From: Desmodus rotundus
Lineage: Eukaryota > Chordata > Mammalia > Chiroptera > Phyllostomidae
Direction of reading: 5' to 3'
NCBI RefSeq assembly: GCF_022682495.2
Contig: NC_071393.1
Coordinates: forward strand, 98,135,010 to 98,199,009
DNA length: 64,000 nucleotides
Of this stretch, positions 36,131 through 46,799 are shown piece after piece; the first letter of the stretch is position 1, and each line of letters opens with the position of its first letter. The notes beneath the pieces were generated by a model. The model was not told where the DNA came from. It worked only from the letters and a program-made list of their open reading frames with translations, and did not search any database. The translations under genes and the position numbers were made by a program.

Positions 36131-36174
36131 ATATGTATATACATATATACATACATATATACATATATATATGG
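36131..36174. repeat. AT/ATAC microsatellite
   Basis: Alternating 'atatacatatatacatacat' units. Confidence 0.9.
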
Positions 36175-36284
36175 ACAAATAAACAGTAAAGTACCAGACA
36201 GTAATAAAAGCTGTTCAAAGAACTGAAACAGGGTGTTTTGATAGAGAACCACTCAGTAGCTCCTGTAGATTGAGGGGATTGTCA

Positions 36285-36640
36285 AAGAAGCTGTATTTAA
36301 ATTATAACTTGAAAGGCAAGAAGTGATAGCTGTATGAGGACCCAGGCAGAGGAAGAATTAGCAAAAAGCTCTAACTGGGAATGAGCTGGGCGCCTGTGAA
36401 GAATGGAAAGAAGGACCAGGTGTTAGGAGCGCGGACAATGACAGAGTGCAGTTGGAAATGAGGTCAGACAAGCAGGAAGGACCAGATCAAGTGCACTGTG
36501 GTAAGGAGGTTAGATTTTATTCCAAGAGCAGTCGATGAGACGCCATTGAAGGTTTTAAACAGAGGAGGGACATGATACAACTTACATCATTAACAGGTCA
36601 CTCCGGCTGCCTTCTGGGGAACAGGTTGTGAAGTACAGAA
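36285..36640. repeat. Old LINE-like repeat (L2 type?)
   Basis: 'gtaaggaggttagattttat', 'tccaagagcagtcgatgaga' and 'gttttaaacagaggagggac' followed by 'atgatacaactta' match the common mammalian phrase 'gtaaggagtttggattttattctaagtgcaatgggaagcc' as I recall it. Family assignment is uncertain. Confidence 0.45.
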
Positions 36641-36869
36641 GCAAGGCTGATGAGGGGTCTCCTGCGGGAGCCCGGACCAAGAAATGGCGGCTTGTTTGGC
36701 TGGTGGCTGTCAGGAGAAGAAGCTGAAGGTATGTTTGGGGGTTGGGCCACCAGGAAGTGTGGAGGACTGAGCCTGTACTCTCTTGGTTCAAGTCCCCTTC
36801 ACGCCTGGGTGATCACCAACGCGCCACACCCATCTGTCCTTAAATGGCACCTTAGAGGTTTTCGGGATT

Positions 36870-37929
36870 ATACTCATGAATCACTTTAAGGACAGGGATA
36901 CATTTTCAGAAATGCATTGTGAGGTGATTTCATTGTTGTGTGAACATCACAGAGGGCACTTACACACACGTAGATGGTACAGCCTGCTGCACACCCAGGC
37001 TTCGTGGTATAGCCTTACTCCCAGGCCACAAGCCTGTAGAGCATGTTGCTATACTGAATGCTGTAGGCAACTGTAACACAACGGTATTTGTGTATCTAAA
37101 CATATCTAATCATAGAAAAGGTACAGTAAAAATACTGTATAAGAGATAAAAATGGTACACCAGTACAGGGCACTTGCCACGGGTGGAGCTTGCAGGACTG
37201 GAAGTGGCTCTTGGTGAGTGAGTGGTGAGTGAATGTGAAGACCTAGATCATTAGTGTACACTACTTTGGACTTTATAAACACTGTACACTTTGGCTATAC
37301 TAAATTTATAAAACAACGTGAGATTAAATCAAGCACAAGAGAAAATGATGTAATCAAGAGATGAGGTAAACACGAAAGCATGAAGCTGTTCCCAGCATAA
37401 CACGGCACACTGTTTTACAGAAAGATTACACTCTAAAATAGTGATAAAAAGTACGCTACAGTAAATGCACAACCCAGTAACTTAGTCGTTTGTTATCATT
37501 ACAAAGTACTAGGTACCGTACCGAATTGAATGTGCTGTATTTTGCTGACCAGCGGCACAGGTTTGTTCACATCTGTGTCACCCCAGACACGTGAGTGATG
37601 TGTTGTTGCACTGAGACATTACCATGGCTACATTGCTAGGCAATAGGAACTTGCAGCTCCATTATAATCTTTTTTTTTTGTAAAGATTTTATTTATTTGT
37701 TTTTAGAGAGAGGGGGAGGGAGGGAGAAAGGGAGAGAAAGAGCAATGTGTGGTTGCCACTCGTGGCCCACAACCCAGGCATGTGCCATGACTGGGAATCG
37801 AACCAGCGACCCTTTGGTTTGCAGGCCAGCACTCAATCCACTGAGCCACACCAGCCAGGGCTCAGCTCCATTATAATCTTAGGGGACCACTAGAGCATAT
37901 GTGGTTCTGCTATGCAGCACGCAACTATA
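36870..37929 (+). mobile_element. Tigger3-like DNA transposon, split by a SINE
   Basis: The left end 'tatactcatgaatcacttta' and the reversed right end 'tatagttgcgtgctgcatag' form a degraded inverted repeat of the Tigger3 (pogo superfamily) type. The interior 'gtgaacatcacagagggcac', 'atgttgctatactgaatgct', 'tctaatcatagaaaaggtac' and 'actttataaacactgtacac' follows the element's order. Most of the transposase-bearing middle is missing, so it is non-autonomous. A minus-strand Ves SINE interrupts it at 37672-37862, after which the element resumes with 'aggggaccactagagcatat'. Confidence 0.7.
37654..37880 (-). mobile_element. Ves SINE inserted in the Tigger-like element, perfect TSD
   Basis: Body 37672-37862. 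Read on the minus strand it has the A box 'gtgtggctcagtggattgag', the B box 'ggttcgattcccagtcatgg', a CT tail and an A-rich end (T-rich on the plus strand). The duplication 'cagctccattataatctt' is identical at 37654-37671 and 37863-37880 (18 bp), so the insertion is young and restores the host element when removed. Confidence 0.95.
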
Positions 37930-37984
37930 TTTTAAGCTTAGTATCTTTGCATACAGTGCAGCCCTTCGTGATAGGCTCTGCCCC

Positions 37985-38345
37985 CTCCCCACTTAGGCTC
38001 ATTTCCAGTGTCTGTCCCAACATGCCCTTTGCCCCAGCCATTTCTGATTGTTCAGTGTCCCCTGACTATGTCCTAGCCCATGATCCCATGCCTGGCAAGT
38101 GCTGTTTCTTTTTACTAAAATGTTTCTTCTCCCTCACCTTCATTTGTCATCCAACCAACTTCTATTCCTCCTTCAAAATATAAGAGGTGTCACCTTTTCC
38201 ACTAAGTCTTTCCTGAAACCTCAGTCTTGTTTAGATTTCTGTGCACTCCACACATGGCACCATAGACATCCAATTCCTGTCTGTCTCTTCCAGCTGACTG
38301 TGGGTGCCTTAAGGACTGGATGGAACCTAGTGCATTGCTCCATAA
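37985..38345 (+). repeat. L2 3' region
   Basis: 'cttctattcctccttcaaaa' and 'ctaagtctttcctgaaacct' match the L2 phrases 'ctactcatccttcag' and 'gaggccttccctgacc'. Preceding text 'tgttcagtgtcccctgacta' also fits L2. Confidence 0.55.
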
Positions 38346-38765
38346 GTGAAGCAAGTGAGAAATTTAAGACAGCTGATGCTACCACGTTTGTCATGATTTG
38401 CCCTTGGGGCGTGAAAACGTGTGTAAGGTCAAATCACAGCAGGAAGATGGATTTGATCGGTGGGTCCCTGTACCTACCGAGTTAATTCCTTCTCCTGAGC
38501 TGATTCCAGGAGGCCAACCTCCTGCCTTCACAGGCCTTGCCAGCCTCCCATGGCGAGCACTTATTTTCCTCTGAGCTCAGAATTCTCCAGGAAGGGACTG
38601 GCCTCTTTACACACCAAGTATCAGCATCATTGTTGATGGAAATCAGGAAAATCTGAAAAGCCCACTTCAGCCAAACAAAGTTCACCGTGATGTTTAAAGG
38701 TAAATAAACTACAAGCTGCTGACTTTCAAATCTGTAGCCAGACTTGGTCCTTGCACTGAAATTCA
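38346..38765. other. Non-coding gap, nothing assigned
   Basis: No repeat or exon that I can name. Confidence 0.4.
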
Positions 38766-39112
38766 GACTCTCAATTCCAGTTGTCCAAATGACTTCTTTA
38801 CCTGGATGTTCCCCACACTTGGCAGGTCTGAAATCAAACTCATCATCTCTCTTGCCCCCGTATATCCATGACTGGGAGTCTATCAGTAACTCACCAAGGA
38901 GTCACCAATGAATATTTCTTGAGTTCACCCTCCTCTTCACTCCATTGCCAGGATCCTGGTCCAAGTCCTCAGCTTCTCTGGTCTGCACAACCACATCGAC
39001 CCCTTCACCAACATCCGTGCTCCCAGCCTGTGTTCTCCTGATTCCCCAGGGATCCTGTGAAATGCAAACCTGATCTGTCTGCTCCCACTCTGAAACCCTT
39101 CAAATACCCAGC
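38766..39112 (+). repeat. L2 LINE fragment, left part
   Basis: 'tggcaggtctgaaatcaaac' then 'tcatcatctctcttgccccc' and 'actctgaaacccttcaaata' follow L2 text (caaaactgaactcatcatct... cctgaaacccttcaatgg). It continues at 39245 after an insertion. Confidence 0.65.
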
Positions 39113-39243
39113 TCAGGGTTGTCAAACTTTAGTTTGCATCTGAACTGCCTTGATAGCTTCTTTAACAATGCAGATTTGATCCCCTCAACAAAACCAATAA
39201 ATTCAAGGTTGGGGCAAGAGACTCACATTCTTAGCTAGTCACC
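39113..39243 (+). mobile_element. MER5-type hAT element inserted in L2
   Basis: 'cagggttgtcaaactttagt' and 'ttgcatctgaactgccttga', then 'aacaatgcagatttgatccc', match the MER5A phrases 'cagtgcttctcaaactttaa', 'cgtgcatacgaatcacc' and 'aaaatgcagattctgattc'. Non-autonomous, ancient. Confidence 0.6.
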
Positions 39244-39500
39244 AGGCACGCAAGCACTTTGATCTGTGAGATGAATCCAAGCTCTTCATTCACTTTACCA
39301 AACCCTCCTCACAGGTCCCTTGCCCTCTTTAGGGGAGGTCCTACCCATGTCTCTAGCCTCATCCATCCCCCTTCACACACCCTGCTCTTCCTGGTACTTC
39401 TCACCTTTGACCTTTGCTCTATCTTGCCTGCTACCAGGAATGTCTTCTGTGAATGACCGCTCTCCTCCCCCACCCACCCCCACTTCTCAATTAGGTAACT
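39244..39500 (+). repeat. L2 LINE fragment, right part
   Basis: 'cttcacacaccctgctcttc' and 'ctgctaccaggaatgtcttc' fit the L2 3' phrases 'cacacactctgctccagcc' and 'ctgcctggaatgctcttcc'. Confidence 0.6.
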
Positions 39501-39502
39501 CT

Positions 39503-39645
39503 TTGTAACTCAGCTACTCAGAACATCAGCATCATCTGGGAGCTTGTTAGAAATGCAGAGTCACAGGCCCCACCCCAGTCCTCCTGATTCAGACCCCGGG
39601 TGATTCCAATGTACTTCAGAGAATAACAGCTTTAAAACTTGACTC
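39503..39645 (-). mobile_element. MER5-type hAT element, opposite orientation
   Basis: 'acatcagcatcatctgggag', 'cttgttagaaatgcagagtc', 'caggccccaccccagtcctc', 'ctgattcagaccccgggtga' is the MER5A interior reversed relative to the copy at 39113. Confidence 0.75.
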
Positions 39646-40360
39646 AGAAGCATGCAGTCCAGGAAGGCTTCCCAGAATGACACGCACCACTCGCCAAGTA
39701 TTCCTCTAAGTGAACAGTGGGCATCTGCACACTGCACGTGCAACAGTTCACAGTCAGGCCTCAACCTACTCAGAGAACTATCGGATTTAAAGCATTGCCC
39801 AAAGAGGAGTGTTAATCCCCAAGTACCCCAATGTCAAGAGCACACCCCTTTCTCGCTGTCCCATTCCCTATCTTGGTATCTCTGCCCCGTCTTCTCTGCA
39901 CGTGCTCAGCCCCACAGGTGTCCCAACATGCTGGGTCCCCTGCCTCACCTGGCTTCTTGGGTGATGCAGCTCTTCACTCCATCTGCTTTTCTCCTGAGAA
40001 CCTGCCCATGTGGCATGGTCTCTTTTCCCCTCAGAGGTGGGGACAGGTGGAAGGAGACAAGGAGGCAAGTGTCCGATGCTCTTGGAGCATTCAAGGCCCC
40101 GGGCTGCAGTAGAAATGTTTGTGCTGTTTTAAAAAAAATATGTATCTGCCTCTCGCATCCTCCTCGAACAGCGAGTTCATTGCTGAACACCTGACATACT
40201 CTACACGGCCTGGGAGGCAGAGGCCTGTTCTCACAAGAGGCTCTGTCACCGACTGCTGATGTCACCCTGGGCAGGTGCCGGTACCTCTCTGAACATGTAG
40301 TTCTCAGTCTGTAAAGGGGGGATAACAACACTGGCTGGTCTACCTTACCGCATTTCTACT
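39646..40360. other. Non-coding gap with a MIR-like scrap
   Basis: 'ggtacctctctgaacatgta' with 'agtctgtaaaggggggataa' near 40280-40325 resembles the sense MIR core. The overlapping ORFs (up to 180 codons at 39652-40194) span this repeat-derived sequence on both strands and carry no recognisable domain. Confidence 0.4.
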
Positions 40361-40480
40361 GAGCCCGACTACTCCCGGGTGCGGTGCGCTTGCCCGCAGG
40401 TGCGCGCACACACACAGCCGCAGCCTCTCCGTGCTGTTCGTCGGCCCACGCGGAACACAGCGAAGTCCCAATGTTTCCAC
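40361..40480. other. Small CpG-dense patch
   Basis: By eye about 14 CpG dinucleotides fall within roughly 110 bp (for example 'ggtgcgcgcacacacacagc', 'gttcgtcggcccacgcggaa'), against a window that is otherwise CpG-poor. Too short for a standard CpG island. It ends just upstream of the RPS15A pseudogene. Confidence 0.6.
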
Positions 40481-40502
40481 CATCTTTCCGTGCTGCCTTA
40501 AA

Positions 40503-40882
40503 GCCGTGAATGACCTGGCTGATTAGCTGAAGAGCATCGACAGCACCAATAAAGTGAGACAGGTCGAGTTCATAATAGACCGTGCTCCACAGTCATCATT
40601 TGTCTCTAATGGCGATGAAGAGGCACGGTTACATTGCGAATTGGAAATCACTGCTCGATCACAAAGCTGGGGAGATTTTTGTGACTCTCACCAACACATT
40701 GAAAAAGTGTGGGTGAAGCAAGTGTGGAGTCTCAGATTTGATGTACAACTCAAAGGTCTAGAAAAATGGCAGAACAATTTGCTCCCGTCTGTCTGGTTTC
40801 ATCATACTGACTGACGACCTTAGCTGGCATCGTGGGTGAATACGCGCAGAAGAAAAAATCCTGGGATGCTTTTTCTTCGTAT
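40503..40882 (+). pseudogene. RPS15A: Processed pseudogene of ribosomal protein S15A
   Basis: Derived from the mRNA of the small-subunit ribosomal protein uS8 (RPS15A). The start region reads 'gtgaatgacctggctgatta', equivalent to the codons for MNVLADA with an in-frame TAG. 'agagcatcgacagcacc' corresponds to KSINNA, and RFDVQLKGLEKWQNNLLPS matches the family's conserved RFDVQLKDLEKWQNNLLPS. The C-terminal end 'aaaatcctgggatgcttttt' corresponds to KILGFFF. A stop follows LLPSVWFHHTD, and part of the GIMDHEEARRKHTGG region is deleted. No introns are present, as expected for a retrocopy. No clear poly-A tail or target-site duplication was found. It cannot encode the protein. Confidence 0.87.
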
Positions 40883-41339
40883 GTAATACATACATACACA
40901 TTGTCTCTGTGGAAGAGAGAGGGAGAGAGCCAAGCCCAGGTCAGCTGTCTGCCAGCTGCCGCTGGGAGTCTCAGCCAGGGCACTGAACAGGGAGAAACTC
41001 AACCCCTTGGCATCCACAAATACGCACCGCAGAAGGTCCCTCTAGGTGAGTTTCTAGGCATCTGGTACATGTGGAAGTTCTCACTGTGAAGTGTTCCAGA
41101 GCCAGTAGCATGCACAGGGGGACAATGGCCATCCAGGGAGCTCGACCCAGCAGAAGCCTGGAGCCAGGGTGCTTGTGGAGGACGTCTACTGAGTCTTTAT
41201 TTTATCTTAGACCTGCTGAGTGGAGGCCTGGAAGGTGTTATAAACTGGTATAGGGTAGGAATACATGGGTTTTTATTCTTGGAGTGGTTAGAACTCTTAG
41301 ACAGAAATGAGATTTAAAACTGGAGTATTTCTCTCCTCC

Positions 41340-41485
41340 CCTACCCCATGTTATTAATAATAATGATTTATGACACACCTACTATGTGCCACACACAGTA
41401 TTAGGCACTTGGCTTATGTTGGCTTAGTTATGTTAACACACTTTCATCACAAAATTGACAAGGAGGCTGAGGAGCTGATGTGACT
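41340..41485 (-). repeat. MIR SINE (antisense)
   Basis: 'acacctactatgtgccacac', 'attaggcacttggcttatgt' then 'gacaaggaggctgaggagct' gives the antisense MIR order. Confidence 0.5.
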
Positions 41486-43555
41486 TTTAGAACCTAAAGT
41501 AAAACCCCTGCAGCTCTGACTCCCAACTCCATTGGCCTTTCCCAAAGCATTCTCAGTGAGTGCCGGTCCAGAGGGACCTTCTGCGGTGCGTATTTGTGTC
41601 CCCTTTGTTTTGGGGATGCTATTAGCTAAAAAACACAGAACACCTGAACAGTGAAGAAGCAAACCCAAAAAGCTAACGCAACATTTTAACAGCATCGGGA
41701 ATTGAGATCAGCTGTTTGGATGTCCTTGGCTTTTTTCTAGTGATTCTGCAGTAGCTCCAAGCTCGTGTCTACATGTGGTAATGTCCAAAGACAGGAAGAG
41801 GCAAGTACACACCTTGTGTTTTGATTTAAGAGTGAGGAGAACCTTTCTAGGAGTCCCCAAGCCTGATTTTTCTGATACCACAATGAGCAGGGCCACCGCA
41901 CATGTCCAAACCTAAAGCAATCACTGTTAGAGAGGACGGCTTAGACCAACCTGGGCACTGGAGAAGGAGCCCACAGAACACACAGGTACCACAGCCAAAC
42001 AAAATCCAAGCTCTCTGAGCAAAGAAGAAGTGGGGCGGAGATGAATGGTATTGAGTAGAAAACCAACAGGGTCTTCCACACTTTTCTTGGAGATTCACAT
42101 TGCCCACGAGCGTATTTAAGGCTCTAGTTTAGTTTCTTTACTAACCCATTTAACTTCTTCCGCATCCAGTGCTTCTCAAACTTATCTTTTCTTGGAGTTA
42201 CTAGCTTCCTGCAGGCATGTTGAGAAATGCTGGGTCCCACCATGCTGTTTGTGCTCAGTTAAGAGACAGTCCTGGGAACTCCCAAGCCCAGCAAACTTGG
42301 AGCCAAGAGGTGCTCTGTGCACCTGCTGGAGAACAATGAGGACAGCTGAGTAATTTGAAGGAGTTTTCCTTGACCCAATTAACAGGAAATAAAGGCAGGA
42401 GTTTTCTTTCTTCTCCAGGCTCCTTTTCTTTCTGACAACACTAAATTAATAGGTTTAAGATGTTACTTATAGTTGGATTTCTTTCCACTAACCTTGCCAC
42501 CAGGGAGGGAGAAAATGACAGCTTTTAATATTGATTCGAGAGGGGCCAACGGTTAGGTCAAACCAGGACTGCATTTCCTCCCTCCCAGTCTGCATATGAA
42601 TCCGCATTAGCAAAGCCTGTAAGAATGCTCTCCGACTCGTTACTTGCCTGTGGCCTCTTTTCAGAAGCCAACAACCTCCAGAAGCCTGGACAGCTGGCAG
42701 TCAGCTCTCACAAAGCACTCAGCTCGGCAAACCTCGGCCTTTCTCTTCCTCCTTAATCCTCCGGTCCTCCCACCCGGCATTTCTCTGTGCTTCTTCCCTG
42801 GTTGGAAATATCTTACTGGTTTACAAAAAGGAGATCTTGAGGTTTCTTTGACATTGCTATTTGAATGAAAATAGAAACCCCGCTATAGCCCTCTGCTGGG
42901 AAAGCCAGCCAAGCTGTAGTATCTCTCTTCACCACCACCTCCCACCCGACTCTGCAAACACACACATGCTCAGGACCCACTGAGCAGAGGTCCTGAACAG
43001 AGGAAAGGGCTCAGGAAGGCAGGCAGGAAGGCTACACTTAGCATTCAAGATAACCAAGGTTCAGGTGGATTTCACAGGTACGACCACTGTTTTCACTCTT
43101 CTTCATCTCTGGGTCCAGCTGTGGGCTGGCCTTTGTTTCCATTCATGCATGTGGGTTTTAAAGGTAAGGTCATTCTGCTGAACAGGCACCTGCAGCTTTC
43201 CCTGGCTTCCTCAGACAAGTTGTCCTGCACGCTGATGAGCTGAGCCCTCTGGGCTAGTGTTCAGTGGAAAAGGTCAGGTGGGCGAGGTACCACTTGCTGG
43301 GGTGACAGAGAAGAGCTCAGCTCACTCTGCCTGCTTCATCCAGACATAAGAACAATTCAACCAACAAGTATCACTTGCAACACTGAGGTTCCCGGGATCC
43401 CGGGGTACAGGCAGGACTGGGATGGCCCTTGCACAGGCTTGGCTCTTGATTGTATAGCCTTCTCCTGTGCTCCACAGTATGTGTCTTCCTTCTTCCTGGA
43501 GTCCCACTTCCTTGACCTCTGCATCCCCCTTTTCTTTTACCCTATGTCCAAAAAA
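41486..43555. other. Non-coding stretch, nothing firmly assigned
   Basis: Around 42170 'agtgcttctcaaacttatct' with 'tgttgagaaatgctgggtcc' suggests a degraded MER5-type element. No exon is supported elsewhere; ORFs are small. Confidence 0.4.
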
Positions 43556-43557
43556 TA

Positions 43558-44324
43558 TTGGGTTGGCCGAAAAGGTTGTTTGATTTTTTTCCGTAAGTTG
43601 GCTCTAGTAAGTGCTTAGTTGTCTTTAACTTCATCTGAAACAATTTTTTTGATTGTCTTGTGACAGCTGTCATATCAGCATGACTATATAAAAAAACTTA
43701 TCAAAATTGGTGAATTTTTGCCCCTGCTGGCATGGCTCACTGGATTGAGCGCTGGCCTGAGATCCGAAATGTCAACAGTTTGACTGCGGTCAATGGGTCT
43801 GGGTTGCAGGCCAGGTCCCCAGTCTGGGGTGTGGGAGGAGCGATCAATTGATGTTTCTCTCTTCTTTCTCTCTCTCTTCCCCTCTCTCTAAAAATGAGTA
43901 CATAAAATCTTTTTAAAAAATTGGTGAATTTTTATGTAGCCATTTTAATACTGAAGATGAAAGAAAATAAGCAACATATTTGGCATATTATGCTTTATTA
44001 TTTGAAGAAAGGTAAAAATGCAACTGAAATGCAAAAAAAAAAAAAGACTTGTACAGTGTACGGAGAAGGTGTTGTGATTGATCAAACGTGTCAAAGTGGT
44101 TTATGAAGTTTCATGTTGGAGCTGGACGATGCTCCACAGACGGCTAGGCCAGTTGAAGTTGACAGCGATCAAATTGAGACATTAATTGAGAACAATCAAT
44201 GTTATACTGCATGGGAGATAGCCAACATGCTCAAAATACCCAAATCAATAAAATTATTGGTGAAAATGAAAAACATGTCTTTTATTTTACAGGAAAAACT
44301 AAACAAACTTTGTGGCCAACCCAA
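43558..44324 (+). mobile_element. Internally deleted mariner element with a nested Ves SINE
   Basis: Terminal inverted repeats 'ttgggttggccgaaaaggtt' (left) and 'actttgtggccaacccaa' (right) are typical of the mammalian mariners that carry TTGGGTTGGCCAAAAAG ends. A TA precedes the left end; the right flank is TT, so one target base has probably mutated. Inside, the transposase N-terminus survives: frames read HIWHIMLYYLKKGKNATEMQ, VYGEGVVIDQTCQSG, then PVEVDSDQIETLIENNQCYT and EIANMLKIPKS, the helix-turn-helix DNA-binding part. The catalytic DDD region is absent: the sequence jumps to the 3' end (LLVKMKNMSFIL). Without the SINE it is about 550-570 bp and cannot make transposase. Confidence 0.88.
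43703..43933 (+). mobile_element. Ves SINE inside the mariner, perfect TSD
   Basis: Body 43720-43916. 'ggcatggctcactggattga' is the A box. The B box is degraded ('acagtttgactgcggtcaat'), followed by 'gggttgcaggccaggtcccc', a CT tail and 'aaaatgagtacataaaatct'. The duplication 'aaaattggtgaattttt' is identical at 43703-43719 and 43917-43933 (17 bp) and is mariner sequence, proving that the SINE inserted after the mariner. Confidence 0.93.
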
Positions 44325-44735
44325 TTTCCCATCCATCCACTTCTCTCCATTTCCATGGCCTCTACCAGAGTTTAAATCGTTGTCATCTCTAGCCTGGACT
44401 GGTCAGCACTATTTCCACTCTTTTATGGCCCAACGCCCTCTCCCCACCACAGCCACCGTGACCTTAAACTGTCAATTCTATGCTTGAAACCCTTTGGTGG
44501 TTTCCCTCTGACAAAGAATATCAAAAATCTTTACAGGGACGCACAGATCCCAGCATTTCCTGGCCCCTGCCCCTCTTCTGCTCCCCACTGCTCCTGTCCC
44601 TTTGAGCAGGGCCAGCCGGCTTCAGGGCCTACGGCCAGTGCAGCCACACAGAGCCCTGCGCTCGGAAGTGGGGCCCTGTGCTTGGGGGTTAATGCTCTGG
44701 AGTCTCCATCTTGAATTTCTTAGTAATTAGTTTTA
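44325..44735 (+). repeat. L2-like LINE fragment
   Basis: 'cttgaaaccctttggtggtt' and 'tccctctgacaaagaatatc' correspond to the L2 phrase 'gaaacccttcaatggctccc'. 'tttcctggcccctgcccctc' fits 'tgatctggcccctgcc'. The mariner inserted just upstream. Confidence 0.5.
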
Positions 44736-45040
44736 AATCTGTGTTTTGCAAGTGATGTCTGATGGGGAAATGGAGCATGCCATTTGCCCTGGGCTTGGAG
44801 CCTCAGCTAACCTGCGATCCTGCTTCATGCCTCCCCTGTTCCCTAGGGCCCCAGGTCCCATCTGACCTCCCTTTCCAATCCCTTCCCACCTCTTATCTGC
44901 AACCACTGCCACCCTCTGACATGAGCAATGGCCGGGTACACTGGCAGGGGGAGGTCCACATGCTGCTGTCACATCAGGGGCTAGACCTGGTTGTGGGGAG
45001 GGTGGGAGTCAGGCACCTGGTGTGAACTCTCAGGACCGGG

Positions 45041-45182
45041 CATGGCAGCGGCCTTCTCTGTCAGGACAGGCAGCCCCATGGGGCATTTAGCAGGTGACAA
45101 CAGTGGTCTGTCATGGCAGCAGCCTTCTCTGTCAGGACAGGCAGCCCCATGGGGCATTTAGCAGGTGACAACAGTGGTCTGT
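45041..45182 (+). repeat. 71-bp tandem duplication (two units)
   Basis: Units 45041-45111 and 45112-45182 start 'catggcagc', contain 'ggacaggcagccccatgggg' and end 'caacagtggtctgt'. They differ at one position near the start (cggcc against cagcc). Confidence 0.95.
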
Positions 45183-45399
45183 CACCCAGACTGGATCCAA
45201 GGATCAAGCATGTCCTGGGACAGAGGTTGCCGTCCTTTGAGGGTCTTTCATCTGCGGTGGGTTGGGGTGGTGAGCCCCTGGGAAGGAGAGACTGAAACCC
45301 CACCCCTGGCCTCGGGCCTGCAGTTTTATTTGCGCTGGGCACAGCAAATTAGACGGCCAGCTCTGGCTCTGAGATTCTCTGCCCAGTCTGCTCTTCCTA

Positions 45400-45715
45400 G
45401 GGGTTGTTTCTCGTTCTTCAAGTCTCAGCTCACAGATCAGCCACTCCGACCATCCTGCTCTGCTGCTCCTGTCCGAGGTAAGTCAAACCTATTATGCTGT
45501 TTTCTTCATACCGTTTAGCATCATTTGTAACAATGTATTTGCTTTATTACTTGTTTTCTGTCCGCCTGAAATGTTAAGCTCCACAAAGGCCGGTTGCTTG
45601 TCTGTCTTTTCAGTCATATCCACATCCCTTCGCACAATCTTAATGATGATGTGTATGGATGAAGGCATATGTAGTATATGTTCAATAATTATTTGTTAAA
45701 TGAATAAACACATTT
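45400..45715 (+). repeat. L2 3' end
   Basis: 'cttcaagtctcagctcacag', 'tgtatttgctttattacttg', 'ctgaaatgttaagctccaca' and the terminal 'caataattatttgttaaatg' with 'aataaacac' follow the L2 3' end. Confidence 0.65.
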
Positions 45716-46505
45716 ATTTCAGATGCTGTGTGGTGAAAATGGTTTCTATTAAAGCAAGCATTGACTAAAAATACTGCATGGTGGGTCCCCAGGTGTTCGT
45801 TATTTTATTCTCCAAACTTCCCTGTATGTCTAACATTATAACATTTTAAGGAGGTAGGTTTTAGAAAGAAAACAAAGTACTGGAGGTTTTGTTATATACA
45901 GATCCTGTAGGTATTATTTTCAACTTGCTGTTTTCCTCTCAACAGCAAATCTGTGAGGGCCTTTCCACGTCAGTCCGCACAGACCGATTCCTCGTTTTCA
46001 AATTGTAAGCGTTTTTCCAGTGTAGCGAGGACACGTTTCACTTAGCTGTTTCCTTTCTGCTGGACAACTAGAGCACTGAAACATCTCTCTAGAGTTACAA
46101 ACAATGCCTCCTGGTGCATGTGTATGAGCATCTCCCTAAGGCAGAAAAAAAGGTGATCCCCCTTCTATATTTCTGCCCGGAGTCACTTCCTCCTCCCTAT
46201 GGGGTGGGATGGGAGCAGAAAAAAACTTGAGAAAAAGTATAAGACATCCTTTGTTTTAAAATAGCAAAGCATTGCTTCTTGTTGTTTTCCTGTTTGTTTA
46301 CTGAAAAACCTGACTCCAGGCCCCCTTGAGTGTAAGGTAGAGAACAGAAAGGAGGGGTGTCATCCTAGGGTCTGGCATGCACGCACCCTACAAATCTTTA
46401 ATGAGCACCTCAGGTGCTTAGCCCGGGCACTGATTAACCAGGCTGTCACTGGCCCTAATGCAGAAGTAGGATCCTGGATCCCTACTGTGTGAGCCAGTGC
46501 CTGTT
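45716..46505. other. Unassigned with an L1M 3'-end scrap
   Basis: About 45790-45855 ('aggtgttcgttattttattc', 'aacttccctgtatgtctaac') resembles the last part of an old L1 3' UTR. The remainder is unassigned. Confidence 0.35.
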
Positions 46506-46506
46506 T

Positions 46507-46703
46507 AGTTGGCGTTAGGGACTGAATGATTGTGTTCCCCCAAATTCATACATTAAGGCCCTAATCTCTAGTGTGATGGTATTTGGAGATGGGGCCTTTG
46601 GGAGGTGATTAGGGTAGGTGAGGACAGGAGGGGGGGGGGGCTCTGATCCAATGATATTAGTGCCCTTATTTTTAAAAAAAGGACACTGGGAAATTCTCTC
46701 TAT

Positions 46704-46799
<96 letters not shown>

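Noticed and set aside
36131..36174. Short direct repeats as a possible CRISPR-like array
   Set aside because: It is an AT/ATAC microsatellite without spacers, in a mammalian genome.
39652..40194. Longest ORF of the window (180 codons, plus strand)
   Set aside because: Overlaps comparable ORFs in two other frames, has no domain, and lies beside repeat-derived text. No splice or start support.
43921..44487. Two ORFs (61 and 124 codons) as host genes
   Set aside because: They are mariner transposase N-terminal remnants running into L2-like sequence.
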